From: Synechococcales cyanobacterium bin31.maxbin.ball.101
Lineage (GTDB): Bacteria > Cyanobacteriota > Cyanobacteriia > Leptolyngbyales > Leptolyngbyaceae
Length of the DNA: 57,693 bases
Reading direction: 5' to 3'
Assembly (NCBI GenBank): GCA_013298165.1
Contig: JAAFJU010000016.1
Coordinates: 1-57,693 of the forward strand
Shown: in pieces, positions 8,408-18,072 of the stretch
Numbering within the stretch: the first letter of the stretch is position 1
Layout of the letters: each line of letters opens with the position of its first letter
The notes under the pieces: generated by a model
What the model was told of the DNA's origin: nothing
The model's input: the letters and a program-made list of their open reading frames with translations, nothing else
Databases searched by the model: none
Made by a program: the position numbers and the translations under genes

Positions 8408-8971
8408 TCAAATCAACGGATCGCGATCGATCGCAATCCCAATCTTCTGCACATCGATCGCAAACCCCGCCGCCACCAAAAATGTTTGGTCTGAGATTTG
8501 ACCTAACTCCCGAACCAACCGCCCCAACCGATCGCGAAACAACCGACCCATTGGATAAGCTGGGATCACGCCCCATCCGGTTTCTTCAGAGACAAAAATC
8601 AAACCGACAACGCTGGATTTGACAGCAGTAATCAAACCCTGACAACAGAACTGCCAATCCTCATCCGTCATCTCCAACGCATTCCCCACCCAACTCCCCA
8701 ACGAATCCACCAAAAAGCATTCGGTTTCTGATCCCGTTGCGATCGCGCCTGCTAAATCAAACGGGACTTCGACCGATCGCCAATTCCCTGGCCGTCGTTC
8801 AATATGCTGATCAATCCGTCTATCCCAATCCGTATCGCCTTCATAGCGCTGTGCCGTCGCCACATAGACGATCGATTTTCCAATTCCTTCCGACTGCGAC
8901 GCCAGCCGTTCCGCCCATTCACTCTTCCCCGATCGCGCCGCCCCCGTCACCAAAATCACCCGTTGAGTCAT
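8408..8971 (-). CDS. cobU: Adenosylcobinamide kinase / adenosylcobinamide-phosphate guanylyltransferase
   Basis: This 187-residue bifunctional enzyme acts in the nucleotide-loop assembly of (pseudo)cobalamin: it phosphorylates adenosylcobinamide and then transfers GMP. The P-loop GAARSGKS is at residues 10-17. The YVATAQRYEGDTDWDRRI stretch and the HIERRP motif, which contains the histidine region that carries GMP, are intact, as are LVDSLGSWVGN and the FVSEETGWGVIP strand. Length is typical. The start overlaps the stop of the upstream Uma2 gene by 4 nt (ATGA), so the two are translationally coupled although not functionally related. No B12 riboswitch is seen upstream. Confidence 0.93.
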   Translation of the reverse strand: MTQRVILVTGAARSGKSEWAERLASQSEGIGKSIVYVATAQRYEGDTDWDRRIDQHIERRPGNWRSVEVPFDLAGAIATGSETECFLVDSLGSWVGNALEMTDEDWQFCCQGLITAVKSSVVGLIFVSEETGWGVIPAYPMGRLFRDRLGRLVRELGQISDQTFLVAAGFAIDVQKIGIAIDRDPLI

Positions 8972-9579
8972 TCCACTATTGCCGCCTTAAAATCAACACT
9001 GTCATATAAGTCCATGAGCGCAATCTCAACTGGGATCGTCATTAAGGCAATGCGTTTATCCTGACCGTCATACTCCGTAAACAACCACTGAGTTTCGTTT
9101 TGTTTGACATAATGCTCCACATGATAGCGAGACTGATCGATGAGTAGATATTCTTGAAAGGTTGCAATCGTCCGATACGCCGCAAATTTATGATCCCTGT
9201 CATAAGCCTCCGTTGAATCAGACAAGACCTCAGCGATCAAAATCGGATTCATAACAGTATTCTTTCTTCCAGCCTGAAGCTCGATCGGACGCGGTACTAC
9301 CATTACGTCGGGATAGGTGTATCGGTTGCTATTGGGAATCGCAAGACGTTGATCCGCAATAAAAAGAGCATAAGGTTTCCCCTTAAGTCCGAACCACAGT
9401 AGACCATTTAAATTACTGTTGAGTTCGTTGTGCGTTGGGGTACCACCAGCCATCGGGATAATCGCTCCGTTGTCATATTCATTACGAGTTTCTGACGCCA
9501 CTTCTAGAGCGAGATATTCATCAGCGCTGTAAATTTTGTTTTTGGGTTCAGCCTCGGGTGCCGCTAGGGTAACAACCAT
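8968..9579 (-). CDS. Uma2 family endonuclease (DUF820)
   Basis: This 203-residue protein carries the Uma2/DUF820 pattern: an N-terminal YSADEYLALE, a middle YPDVMVVPRP and PILIAEVLSDSTEAYDRDHKFAAYRTIATFQEYLLID. It is a PD-(D/E)XK-type fold that has expanded greatly in cyanobacteria; the biological role is unknown and catalysis is mostly unproven. I start at the ATG at 9579 (MVVTLA), where the family normally begins, rather than at a GTG four codons earlier. The stop overlaps the cobU start, giving a two-gene operon. Confidence 0.85.
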   Translation of the reverse strand: MVVTLAAPEAEPKNKIYSADEYLALEVASETRNEYDNGAIIPMAGGTPTHNELNSNLNGLLWFGLKGKPYALFIADQRLAIPNSNRYTYPDVMVVPRPIELQAGRKNTVMNPILIAEVLSDSTEAYDRDHKFAAYRTIATFQEYLLIDQSRYHVEHYVKQNETQWLFTEYDGQDKRIALMTIPVEIALMDLYDSVDFKAAIVE

Positions 9580-9736
9580 CGATCGCTCCACAATTCAACT
9601 CAACTCATTCTAACGCAACCTCATTCAGCTCACTTCTTCAACCAATCGATCCGATCGGACGACCCCAAAAATCTTTCAAAACGTGCCAAATTTCAACCAG
9701 CGTATAGAATGGAGCATCCGATCGACCCCATGAGCT

Positions 9737-10558
9737 ATGAAAACTGGCATCAAACGCATAGAACAGACCCTCCGTCACTTAGAAAACCCCACGAAAGGTG
9801 TGGACTCTAAGGTGCCAGCGGCTGCAAAAAACGCTAGCGTCGATCGGCCCCCTTCATTTGAACCCCCCTCACTCTCCTTTAATATCTATCCGACCTCCGA
9901 TCGCAACCGATCGGATGATCTCAAGCATTCAATAGAAGACCTACCCTCCATCTCGAACAGCTCAAATTCTGCCTCCAATCGAGGTTTATCGCAGCCAAAA
10001 CTCGCCCTCCAAGATCTGCACCTCCCCAAACCTAAAAGCTTTAACCTCACCCATCACCGCAACGCCCCAAACCCAGCACTAGCAGCCTCCTTACTACAAG
10101 ACATGCTGGCGATCGTCACCACCTGGCAGCGCGAACTCACCACCATCGTCCAAACCATTCAAAACATCTATACCGAAGGCCCCGTCCTCGACGCATGGCT
10201 CGAATCCCTCGCCGCCCCCAGTCAAGCCGAAACCATCGCTTTCCGCCACGCTGACATCAATCAACTCCTCAGCTTCGTTGAAAAACTACAGGCGGGAAAA
10301 ATTCAGCCCGACGATCTCAACTCCATCGAGGATTATTGCACCGCCCAAAAGAATGCCACCTATCGACTCTGCGGCATCAACCCCGACGGCAAAGTCTGGA
10401 CCTACCCCTGCCCCGCCGAACAAATCCCGACGATCAGTATGGCGATCGCCCGTCACCATCAACTGCGTCAACTACGGATTCGCCAAGCCGATTTAGAGAA
10501 CCGTCTGGGGCATTTCTCCGAAGATCTAGTGAGGTTACATAGCCAACTGAAAGACTAG
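9737..10558 (+). CDS. Hypothetical protein with disordered N-half and helical C-half
   Basis: I do not recognise this 273-residue soluble protein. Residues 1-110 are low-complexity and rich in Ser, Pro and Asn, probably disordered. Residues 115-273 look helical, with LQDMLAIVTTWQRELTTIVQTIQ and LRQLRIRQADLENRLGHFSEDL forming likely amphipathic or coiled helices, and a small strand-turn segment (YRLCGINPDGKVWTYPCP) between them. There is no signal peptide. It is separated by 45 nt from a downstream glycosyltransferase on the same strand, so they may be co-transcribed. Function is unknown. Confidence 0.6.
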   Translation: MKTGIKRIEQTLRHLENPTKGVDSKVPAAAKNASVDRPPSFEPPSLSFNIYPTSDRNRSDDLKHSIEDLPSISNSSNSASNRGLSQPKLALQDLHLPKPKSFNLTHHRNAPNPALAASLLQDMLAIVTTWQRELTTIVQTIQNIYTEGPVLDAWLESLAAPSQAETIAFRHADINQLLSFVEKLQAGKIQPDDLNSIEDYCTAQKNATYRLCGINPDGKVWTYPCPAEQIPTISMAIARHHQLRQLRIRQADLENRLGHFSEDLVRLHSQLKD

Positions 10559-10603
10559 GATGGGAGAAATTTGCTCCGTCTCCCATGAGCTTCGGATTTC
10601 ACC

Positions 10604-11575
10604 ATGCCGCCCGTCACTCCTCAAATCTCAGCGACTCCTCAAATCTCAGCCATCATCTGCACCCACAACCGCGATCGATACCTGGGGAAAGCGATCGACA
10701 GCCTACTTAGCCAAACCTGCGGCCATTACGAAATCCTGATCATCGACAACGCCTCCACGGACAACACCCGCCAAGTCGTTGAACCCTATTTGTCTAATCC
10801 CCTCGTGCGCTACCACTACGAAGCACAGGTGGGTTTATCCGTCGCCCGCAATACAGGCGCAAAGCTCTCAACTGCCCCGATCCTGGCTTATCTTGACGAC
10901 GATGCGATCGCCTCACCCCAATGGCTCCAGACCTTCATCGATGCCTACCACCAAGACGAAAAACTGGCGATTTCTGGCGGTAAAGTGAATTTGATTTGGG
11001 ATTGCACGCCGCCAAGCTGGATCTCCGAAAATCTATCGGGTAATCTCGGGTTTTATGATCTGGGCGATCGGCAACTTCGTATTGAACAGCCAGGACTAAC
11101 CCCACGAGGCTTGAACTATGCCATTCGTCGAAGCTTTTTAGATCAAGTCGGCGGCTTTGACCTCAACCTCGGTCGTGTGGGTAAAAACCTTCTGTCCAAC
11201 GAAGAACTCCACATGACCAATCTCGCCCTTCAATCCGGTTGGCATGTCTCCTATCTACCGGACGCGATTGCAGGTCATCATGTCGCCCCAGAGCGCGTGA
11301 AACGAGCTTGGTTTCTAGAGCGGGGCTGGTGGCAGGGTATTAGTGAATGCTATCGCGAACAGTTAGCGGGGGAAGCGGGCTGGGGACAACTGGGCCGAGG
11401 CGGTGAACGCCTGCTGCGAGGACTCTATAAATCCGTGAAACTCCAGCTAAAAGGGAACGCAACTCCCGACAACCAAGTCTTTGAAAACTTAGTCTATAGC
11501 TATGGACAGATTGGGTATCTCCTCAAAGTCGTAGAAGGTCTCGCACCTTGGGTAAAAACTACCGGGAAAGCATGA
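10604..11575 (+). CDS. Glycosyltransferase family 2
   Basis: This 323-residue cytosolic enzyme has the GT-A fold order: SAIICTHNRDRYLGKAIDSL and ILIIDNASTDNTR for nucleotide-sugar binding, LSVARNTGA, then the metal-binding LAYLDDDA (DxD-type) near residue 105. The acceptor side has NYAIRRSFLDQVGGFD and NEELHMTNLALQSGW, followed by a helical C-terminus. The donor and acceptor cannot be predicted. Such GT2 enzymes also occur in cyanobacterial polysaccharide and hormogonium-sheath clusters, but this one stands apart from the EPS locus 7 kb downstream. The start is preceded by an imperfect repeat of TCAAATCTCAGCGACTCC within the first codons. Confidence 0.85.
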   Translation: MPPVTPQISATPQISAIICTHNRDRYLGKAIDSLLSQTCGHYEILIIDNASTDNTRQVVEPYLSNPLVRYHYEAQVGLSVARNTGAKLSTAPILAYLDDDAIASPQWLQTFIDAYHQDEKLAISGGKVNLIWDCTPPSWISENLSGNLGFYDLGDRQLRIEQPGLTPRGLNYAIRRSFLDQVGGFDLNLGRVGKNLLSNEELHMTNLALQSGWHVSYLPDAIAGHHVAPERVKRAWFLERGWWQGISECYREQLAGEAGWGQLGRGGERLLRGLYKSVKLQLKGNATPDNQVFENLVYSYGQIGYLLKVVEGLAPWVKTTGKA

Positions 11576-11784
11576 AATTCCAGGAATATCTGCAAATTTC
11601 TTCCACATCTAAGAAGAAATGATGAATTTCTTCCGGATAGTGCTTGATGAGAGGAGCAGAGATCTCGTAGATTCTAGAATAAGTGCGCCTATGCACTGCA
11701 AAACCGTCCTCAACAAATCTGTGGGGAGGGCCTATTTTTATTCTCTGTCTGTTTCCTGAATCGTCCTAAGGCTAAAGATTCACT

Positions 11785-13278
11785 ATGAACCTCACTCCAA
11801 CGATGCCAGTGTCTTCTGAAAGCTGCGATATTCGTAGACTTATTCAAGACTGCTATAACGCAGGTGCCACAGCGCTCTACATCCAAATTGGACGATCGCC
11901 CTTTTTTAGACTTCACGGGAAAATAGTACCACAGGAGGGCTTCCCGATCGTCACCCCCGATTGCTATAGCCAAATTATCCAAGACTTACTGCCGGATTCA
12001 CTCCTCCGTCTCTACCGCGAACAGCAAAAGCTGGACACTGAAATTACAATTCCAGGCTTTGTTCAAGCACGTCTGAACTGTGGCCCAACAACGCAAGGGG
12101 TACAGTCTCTCAGCCTCAGTAGTTTGGTCATGGACGATGCGACGGACGCATTGGAGCAGCAGGGCACGGTTTATGGAATGGTGCGGGATGCCTACGAGAA
12201 AGGAGCCTCTGATCTTCATTTACAAGTGGGAGAGTTACCCCGCTTCCGGATCCGAGGTCAGATTTATCCGCAGCAACAGTATGGCGTACTGACTCCGAGG
12301 CAGTTTAGAGAGCTACGAGAGGAAATTCTCTCTGAGGAGCAGCAAGCTCATTTTCAGAAGCATTGGGAACTGGATACGGCCATTTATTATCCTGGGCTGG
12401 TGCGTTGCCGGGTCAACTGTGCCCAGTCGATGACGGGCGGGGTGATGGTGCTGCGGCTGATTTCGTTACAGGTGCCGACGATCGACGGCTTGCGCTTACC
12501 CCCCATCTTAAAAAGTCTAGCGGAGCAGCGACAGGGACTGATCTTAGTCACAGGTTCGGTGAATACTGGGAAATCGACGACCATGGCCGCGATGATTCGT
12601 CATGTCAACGATTCACTAAATCGCAAAATTGTCACGATCGAGGATCCCGTTGAATACATTCACACCTCGAACTGCTCCTTAATTACCCAGCGCGAAGTGG
12701 GCCTACATACCCATGAATTCAAAGACGCTCTGCGGACCTCACTTCGTCAGGATCCAGATGTGATTTTGATTGGGGAGATGCGCGATCGGGAGACGATCGA
12801 TACTGCCATCCGTGCGGCATTGACGGGACATCTAGTGCTGGGAACCCTGCACACCAAAGGATCCGTCAACGCCCTCAAGCGGCTGCTCAATTTCTATACG
12901 CCTGAAGAGCAGGAAACCGTGCGCCATCAGATTGTGGAGTCGATGCAGGCTGTCATTTCCCAGGCATTAGTCCCGACGATCGCAGGCGGACGGACAGCGG
13001 CTTTAGAAGTGATGATCAATACCCCGGCGATTCAAGACTATCTTCAGCGCGGCGAAATCGATGCGATCTACCAACTGCTAGAACAAGGCCAAGACGGTGC
13101 CCAAACCTTGAACCAGGCGCTGTTCGACCTAGTGGAAACCGACACAATCTCGCTGGATGATGCGCTTTCGGCGTCTCTGTTGCCTCAGGACTTGATCTAT
13201 ATGAACAAGAACGGCACCCGCAAGTCCAGCCGATCGGGCCTCCACAGCAAAGACTACCGCGACAAAATCCTCACCTAG
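11785..13278 (+). CDS. PilT-family ATPase with two tandem N-terminal domains
   Basis: This 497-residue secretion-type ATPase has a C-terminal PilT core with Walker A GSVNTGKSTT (residues 257-266), Asp box TIEDPVEYIH (about 284-293), Walker B DPDVILIGEMRD (about 324-335) and His box TLHTKGS (about 354-360). Unusually, the N-terminal PilT domain is duplicated. Residues 15-105 (IQDCYNAGATALYIQIGRSPFFRLHG) and 128-225 (VRDAYEKGASDLHLQVGELPRFRIRG) align with each other, so the protein is about 120 residues longer than usual PilT. It may be a type IV pilus retraction or regulatory ATPase, as in cyanobacteria with several PilT paralogues. No other pil gene is nearby. Confidence 0.85.
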   Translation: MNLTPTMPVSSESCDIRRLIQDCYNAGATALYIQIGRSPFFRLHGKIVPQEGFPIVTPDCYSQIIQDLLPDSLLRLYREQQKLDTEITIPGFVQARLNCGPTTQGVQSLSLSSLVMDDATDALEQQGTVYGMVRDAYEKGASDLHLQVGELPRFRIRGQIYPQQQYGVLTPRQFRELREEILSEEQQAHFQKHWELDTAIYYPGLVRCRVNCAQSMTGGVMVLRLISLQVPTIDGLRLPPILKSLAEQRQGLILVTGSVNTGKSTTMAAMIRHVNDSLNRKIVTIEDPVEYIHTSNCSLITQREVGLHTHEFKDALRTSLRQDPDVILIGEMRDRETIDTAIRAALTGHLVLGTLHTKGSVNALKRLLNFYTPEEQETVRHQIVESMQAVISQALVPTIAGGRTAALEVMINTPAIQDYLQRGEIDAIYQLLEQGQDGAQTLNQALFDLVETDTISLDDALSASLLPQDLIYMNKNGTRKSSRSGLHSKDYRDKILT

Positions 13279-13315
13279 GGCACCCGTCTGACCGATATTT
13301 CCCAAATTCAAGCCT

Positions 13316-13362
13316 AAGCCAGATCCCGCCATACCAGTGGTTGTGGGGTCTGGCTTATTTCT
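13316..13362 (+). terminator. Rho-independent terminator after the PilT-family gene
   Basis: AAGCCAGATCCC (13316-13327) pairs with GGGGTCTGGCTT (13345-13356) with one G-T wobble, followed by the T-rich ATTTCTTTC. It lies 37 nt after the stop codon. Confidence 0.7.
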
Positions 13363-13809
13363 TTCATCAAATCTTTATTGGAATCGGATTGTAACATTGT
13401 GTTAAGTTCACAAAAATTCGTTACAATTTCTTTAGAAAGGTAGATGATGAAGTCGAAGACAAGTGAACTTTTGTCTCTGGAATCGTTAATTTTCTTTTTT
13501 AATCAGGTAAATCCCCCCTCATTGATCTGTTTGATTCATCAATGTTAATCATCAGACTGTTCACGTTTACTTAACTTCATGATCGGGTAATATAGGTGAG
13601 TAGGTAATTATTCCTATTTGCCTTTCACTGGATTCATGCTTTCACACGATCGTTGATGGATCTTTTTGGGTAGGTAGGGGTTGTATGGACCGGATGGTGC
13701 GGAGGTGGGCGAAGGTTGACGGGTTTGACCTTTTTGTCTTCTTACTTCGAGCCACCGATCGCGTTTCACATCAAATAGCGTCCTAAATCAATCTCAGTAG
13801 GTTACTCTC
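13363..13809 (+). other. Long leader region upstream of ndhD
   Basis: About 450 nt separates the terminator and the GTG start of ndhD, with no convincing coding frame. It holds an inverted repeat ATTGTAAC (13388-13395) / GTTACAAT (13420-13427), whose second arm overlaps a possible -10 box (TACAAT). A second, LysR-like palindrome is at 13520-13544. A G-rich stretch (TAGGTAGGGG, 13670-13680) lies nearer the start codon. A long 5' untranslated region or several promoters are likely. Confidence 0.5.
13520..13544 (+). promoter_or_regulatory. Candidate LysR-type operator upstream of ndhD
   Basis: CATTGAT-N11-ATCAATG is a perfect 7-bp dyad. It includes the T-N11-A geometry of LysR-family sites. NdhR/CcmR-type LysR regulators control NDH-1 and inorganic-carbon genes in cyanobacteria, and their reported sites contain TCAATG and ATCAAT half-sites, so binding here is plausible but unproven. 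Confidence 0.35.
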
Positions 13810-15390
13810 GTGACGACTCAGTTTCCATGGCTTTCTGCCATCATCATGCTGCCTCTCGCAGCCGCTCTCTTCATTCCAGTCATTCCTGATAAAGACGGAC
13901 GAACCGTTCGTTGGTACGCATTAGGGGTGGGTTTGGCTGACTTTGCGCTGTCGCTTTATGCGCTTTGGAAGCACTATGATTTTTCGCAGGCAGGCTACCA
14001 ACTGACTGAAACGGTGTCTTGGATTCCGCAGTTAGGGGTGAACTGGGCGTTGGCGATCGATGGATTGTCCATGCCGTTGGTGGTGCTGACGGGGTTGGTG
14101 ACGACGCTGTCGATTTTGGCGGGATGGCAGGTTAAGGAAAAGCCACGGCTGTTTTACTTCTTGATGTTGGTCATGTATAGCGCCCAGATTGGCGTGTTCT
14201 GTGCCCAGGATTTGATTCAGTTCTTCCTCATCTGGGAACTTGAGTTGGTGCCTGTCTATCTCTTGATTGCCATTTGGGGCGGTCCGAAGCGGCGCTATGC
14301 GGCGACGAAGTTTATTCTCTATACGGCGATCGCTTCTATCTTCATTTTGGTTGCGGCATTGGCGATGGCCTTTAATGGCGGCGGACCTTTGACCTTTGAT
14401 CTGACGCAGTTGGGCCTGAAGGATTACAGCTTAGGCTTTGAACTGTTGATGTATGCCGGATTCTTGATTGCTTACGGTGTGAAACTGTCGGTCTTCCCAC
14501 TGCATACGTGGTTGCCCGATGCCCATGGTGAAGCTTCTGCGCCTGTGTCGATGATTTTGGCTGGGGTGTTGCTGAAGATGGGTGGCTACGCGATGATCCG
14601 CATGAATGTGCAGATGTTGCCCAATGCTCATGCTTACTTTGCGCCTGTGTTAGCGGTGTTGGGTGTTGTCAATATTGTCTACGGAGCATTGGCATCCTTT
14701 GGTCAACGCAACTTGAAGCGTCGGATGGCTTACTCGTCGATTTCCCACATGGGCTTTGTTCTACTCGGGATTGCGTCCTACACGGATCTCGGTATGAGCG
14801 GTGCGATGTTGCAAATGGTCTCTCATGGTTTGATTGCATCGGTGATGTTCTTCTTGGCTGGCGTGACCTACGATCGGACCCACACCTTAGATATGGATCA
14901 AATGGGTGGTTTGGGTAAGAAGATGCCATCTGCGTTTGCGTTGTTCACGATTTCTTCCATGGCGTCCTTGGCGCTTCCTGGGATGAGTGGATTTGTCGGT
15001 GAGTTGATGATTTTCCTAGGCTTTGCCAACAGCGAAATCTACTCTGTTCCCTTCAAAACCCTCATCGTGTTCCTAGCGGCGGTGGGTTTGATTATTACGC
15101 CGATGTATTTACTGTCGATGCTGCGGGAAATGTTCTACGGCAAAGAAGGCAAAGCGGTGGAAGGTCAAGCGTTCTTGGATATGAAACCCCGTGAACTGTT
15201 CATTGCAGCGTCTTTGATGTTGCCAATCATCGGAATTGGTTTGTATCCGAAGCTGATTACGCAGACCTATGATGCGACGGCGGTTCAGATTGCTCAGACG
15301 GCGCGGAATGGGTTGCCGACGATCGCCTCCAACAGTCTATTCAATCGGATTTCGGCAGCACCGAGTTTGGATGATGTGATTGTGAAATAG
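13810..15390 (+). CDS. ndhD: NAD(P)H-quinone oxidoreductase subunit 4 (NdhD)
   Basis: This 526-residue protein has about 14 transmembrane helices and is a proton-pumping antiporter-like subunit of the NDH-1 membrane arm. Family signatures include the [17 protein letters not shown] segment with its key Glu, [34 protein letters not shown], the [15 protein letters not shown] helix and [11 protein letters not shown]. The GTG start is supported by a protein that begins at the usual place. The gene is monocistronic with a strong terminator, and is not next to ndhF3 or cup genes. That suggests the respiratory/cyclic NdhD1/D2 type rather than the CO2-uptake D3/D4 type; this last point is inferred. 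Confidence 0.95.
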   Translation: MTTQFPWLSAIIMLPLAAALFIPVIPDKDGRTVRWYALGVGLADFALSLYALWKHYDFSQAGYQLTETVSWIPQLGVNWALAIDGLSMPLVVLTGLVTTLSILAGWQVKEKPRLFYFLMLVMYSAQIGVFCAQDLIQFFLIWELELVPVYLLIAIWGGPKRRYAATKFILYTAIASIFILVAALAMAFNGGGPLTFDLTQLGLKDYSLGFELLMYAGFLIAYGVKLSVFPLHTWLPDAHGEASAPVSMILAGVLLKMGGYAMIRMNVQMLPNAHAYFAPVLAVLGVVNIVYGALASFGQRNLKRRMAYSSISHMGFVLLGIASYTDLGMSGAMLQMVSHGLIASVMFFLAGVTYDRTHTLDMDQMGGLGKKMPSAFALFTISSMASLALPGMSGFVGELMIFLGFANSEIYSVPFKTLIVFLAAVGLIITPMYLLSMLREMFYGKEGKAVEGQAFLDMKPRELFIAASLMLPIIGIGLYPKLITQTYDATAVQIAQTARNGLPTIASNSLFNRISAAPSLDDVIVK

Positions 15391-15413
15391 AGGTTTCAAC
15401 TCTGATTTCAAAT

Positions 15414-15450
15414 AAAAGCGGTGAGGAAATTAACTTCCTCACCGCTTTTT
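15414..15450 (+). terminator. Strong rho-independent terminator of ndhD
   Basis: AAAAGCGGTGAGGAA (15414-15428) pairs perfectly with TTCCTCACCGCTTTT around an ATTAAC loop, ending in a T tract. It lies 24 nt after the stop. Confidence 0.93.
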
Positions 15451-15481
15451 GTATGGATTGGTTATTTTTGAAAACCTCTGG

Positions 15482-15558
15482 CGAACCGCCCCCTAGCCCC
15501 CAATTCTGGGGGAACATGAATTCCGAAGCCCCCAGAATTGGGGGTTGGGGGCGGGTTG
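15482..15558. repeat. Palindromic repeat, family A copy 4
   Basis: This 77-bp copy (CGAACCGCCCCC ... AATTCTGGGGGAACATGAATTCCG ... GGGGGCGGGTTG) lies between the ndhD terminator and the stop codon of the convergent beta-helix gene, directly abutting that stop. Confidence 0.85.
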
Positions 15559-17748
15559 TCAGCGTCCAAACCGTAGTCGAGCGGCGATCGACTGTGCCAA
15601 AGCCGTCGGCTGATACTCGGGTTTGGGTTCCGCTTGAGGGATTGGCTGAGGCATGGGTTGTGGCATGGGCTGTGGGATTGGATCAGGAACAGGTTGCGGC
15701 ATGGGGATTGGATCGGGAACTGGAGTGGGAATCACGATCGCCACTTCAAACGCACCGATCGAAGGATTCACGGCACTCCGAGGTTTACCCGCAAAATCTT
15801 TCGTCAATCCGCCCGGAACTGCAACGCCAGCTCCATACCAAGGTGAGCCTGCGATCGGTGCATAGTTTTCAGCGAGCAATCCAGTGAGATTCGCTTCTCC
15901 CACCTTGGTCCCGGTAATCACAACATTTCTCCGTCCTCGCAGCACTTGGTTCGCATTGACCACGCCATTGTTTTGAGCCGTAATGCCGCTGTTAATGCCT
16001 CGGTAGAGAAGGATCGAATTGCTCGTGACGAGATTATTCAGCACCTTTACGTTTTCGCCGAGATCCACATAGATCCCTTCAGAACCCGAAACCAGGGAAC
16101 CAATGGTGTTGTTGGCAATCACAGAATTCAAGAGATAGCTCGGTCCGCCTTCGTAGGCAAACGATCGGATCCCGCCTCCCGTTCCCGTGATGATGTTGTT
16201 CGTCACCCGAATGTTGTAAACTCCCGGCGTTTGATCTTCCTTGGCAAAATCGGCAGTTTCATTGGCGATGCGGATCCCGTCGGAAAAGTCTTTCTCGTGG
16301 GTTTTGTATTTTCCAGTGTTGTAAATTAGGTTGCCATCCACCACCACATCCCCGAGGTCAGTGTCTACATAGACATTCACTGACCAGTTGTCGTAGATGA
16401 TGTTGTTGAGGATTTGCCAACGATCGGATCCGATGTAGGGACCAACACCTTCACCATTGTTATTGTGAATGCGGTTGCCTTTGACGATGACATCGCTGGT
16501 GTTGTAGCCGATGATGGCGTGGGGCCAGATGCCATTGGGATCTCGGGGGAAGTTGAGCTGGGCGTTGTTGTGAACATTGTTGTTTTCAATCACGGCTCCG
16601 TTCCAGTTATCAAGACGAATGCCGTAGTTCCAAGCAAATTTCACTTCGCTATTGCGAATGGTGAGTCCGGTCGATCGGGGCGCATTATCATTCAACCGCT
16701 CCGCTAAAATTCCCACATCCGCCGCCCGTGAGGAGATGCCATCCAGGATGACATGATCCACATCCAGGATCCGAATCCCTGCAGAAGTCTGTCCCGCTGC
16801 CCGTCTGGCTAAGACCAACACCTCCTGCCCAGCGGGATTTTTACCTTCAGCCGCCCAGGTATAGAGCGTTCCATTGATGCCATCGACCCAGAAGGTGCCT
16901 TCTTTGAGTTCGGATTGTCGTAGCACTTGGGTCAATGGAATATTATTGACAACCACCCGGATAATATTTTCAACCCGATCGAGCGTCGGTTCGGCCACGA
17001 TGGGATTGGTTCGGAAAATATTGGGATTATCGGTTGCGGTCCAAGTTTCTGTCTTGAATCCATGATCGACCACCACCATTTCTCCAGGGACGGATTGAAC
17101 GGTAATCGGTCGATCGCTCGTTCCGCCGCGCGTGAGTTGCAGGACGCGATCGTAGTAGGTGCCGCCACGAATCATGACCGTATCACCGGGATCCAGGCGA
17201 TTAGTAGCAGCTTCGATCGTGGCATAGGGCGCACTGTAGGTCCCGAGATTACTGTCATTCCCGCTGGTCGAGACAAAGTAGGTATTGCCTTCCAATAGAC
17301 TGAGCCGATAGTTACTGGCGGTCGGGGTCTCACCAGAAACCGTCAGATAATAGCGTCCCGGACGTAAGCTGCCCGTGAGGATCTTAGTACTGCCATCGCC
17401 CTGAGGAGTCAATGCGTTGACGGCTCCAGTCTCCTCATTGACAACGGCCAGCTTAATATCCGTCGTCAGTCCACTGAGTAAAAAGCTCCAATTTTTAGTA
17501 TCGCGAACGGTAAAGCGATAGAAGTCCGTCTTATCTTCGTTACTGACGGTCCCATTAAAGAGCTGTCCGCCTTTTAAGTTGGTGAGGTTTTCGGAACTGG
17601 CAAGGGAGGTATTTAATGCACTTTGTATAGAGACGCCGCGCCCATCTGGTAATCCAATTTCTGGAATTCTTCCGAATTGTTGACGAGTTAAATCCGAAAT
17701 CGCAGAAACACTGGTAGATAACAAATTGGCTGATGATGAATCCGTCAT
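15559..17748 (-). CDS. Right-handed parallel beta-helix repeat protein with N-terminal PPC-like domain
   Basis: This 729-residue protein has several parts. Residues about 55-155 form a pre-peptidase C-terminal (PPC)-like beta sandwich (GGQLFNGTVSNEDKTDFYRF to YYLTVSGETPTASNYRLSLL). Next is YFVSTSGNDSNLGTYSAPYATI, the usual entry to DUF1565/pectate-lyase-like helices. A long parallel beta-helix (about 165-650) has N-rich turns such as IENNNVHNNAQ and VTNNIITGTGGG. A Pro-rich tail follows with repeated PMPQP/PDPIP units. There is no classical signal peptide. It is divergent from the exopolysaccharide operon, so it may be a polysaccharide lyase, epimerase or sheath protein that modifies that polymer; no catalytic residues can be assigned. 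Confidence 0.8.
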   Translation of the reverse strand: MTDSSSANLLSTSVSAISDLTRQQFGRIPEIGLPDGRGVSIQSALNTSLASSENLTNLKGGQLFNGTVSNEDKTDFYRFTVRDTKNWSFLLSGLTTDIKLAVVNEETGAVNALTPQGDGSTKILTGSLRPGRYYLTVSGETPTASNYRLSLLEGNTYFVSTSGNDSNLGTYSAPYATIEAATNRLDPGDTVMIRGGTYYDRVLQLTRGGTSDRPITVQSVPGEMVVVDHGFKTETWTATDNPNIFRTNPIVAEPTLDRVENIIRVVVNNIPLTQVLRQSELKEGTFWVDGINGTLYTWAAEGKNPAGQEVLVLARRAAGQTSAGIRILDVDHVILDGISSRAADVGILAERLNDNAPRSTGLTIRNSEVKFAWNYGIRLDNWNGAVIENNNVHNNAQLNFPRDPNGIWPHAIIGYNTSDVIVKGNRIHNNNGEGVGPYIGSDRWQILNNIIYDNWSVNVYVDTDLGDVVVDGNLIYNTGKYKTHEKDFSDGIRIANETADFAKEDQTPGVYNIRVTNNIITGTGGGIRSFAYEGGPSYLLNSVIANNTIGSLVSGSEGIYVDLGENVKVLNNLVTSNSILLYRGINSGITAQNNGVVNANQVLRGRRNVVITGTKVGEANLTGLLAENYAPIAGSPWYGAGVAVPGGLTKDFAGKPRSAVNPSIGAFEVAIVIPTPVPDPIPMPQPVPDPIPQPMPQPMPQPIPQAEPKPEYQPTALAQSIAARLRFGR

Positions 17749-18072
17749 GGTGATATCTCTGAGGAATAAAGAGTCAGCAACGATCGCCTTAGGTTATCGC
17801 AGGAAAGAACGCTAGGAAATTAACCCAAGGGAACAATTTTTGAGTCTCTTTGCATAAGCTTTGAACCTAGGACATAGATTAATAGCACAAGCCAACTCAA
17901 AGCTTCTAAACTCTCACTAAAGTCATATTTCGGTGGCGATAAAGAGAGGGGTCTAAGCTCCTATCTGTGGGGCCATGCGCCGATCGGAGGGATGAGATAG
18001 ATTAGACCTAGACTCAAGTTCCTGCCGTAGATTCGCGCCGTTTATTCAATTCTCCAGATAAGGTTTTCGATC
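17749..18072. other. Divergent intergenic region at the EPS locus
   Basis: This 324-nt spacer lies between the beta-helix gene (minus) and the sugar transferase gene (plus) and presumably carries both promoters. I see no coding frame, RNA gene or strong repeat in it. Confidence 0.4.
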
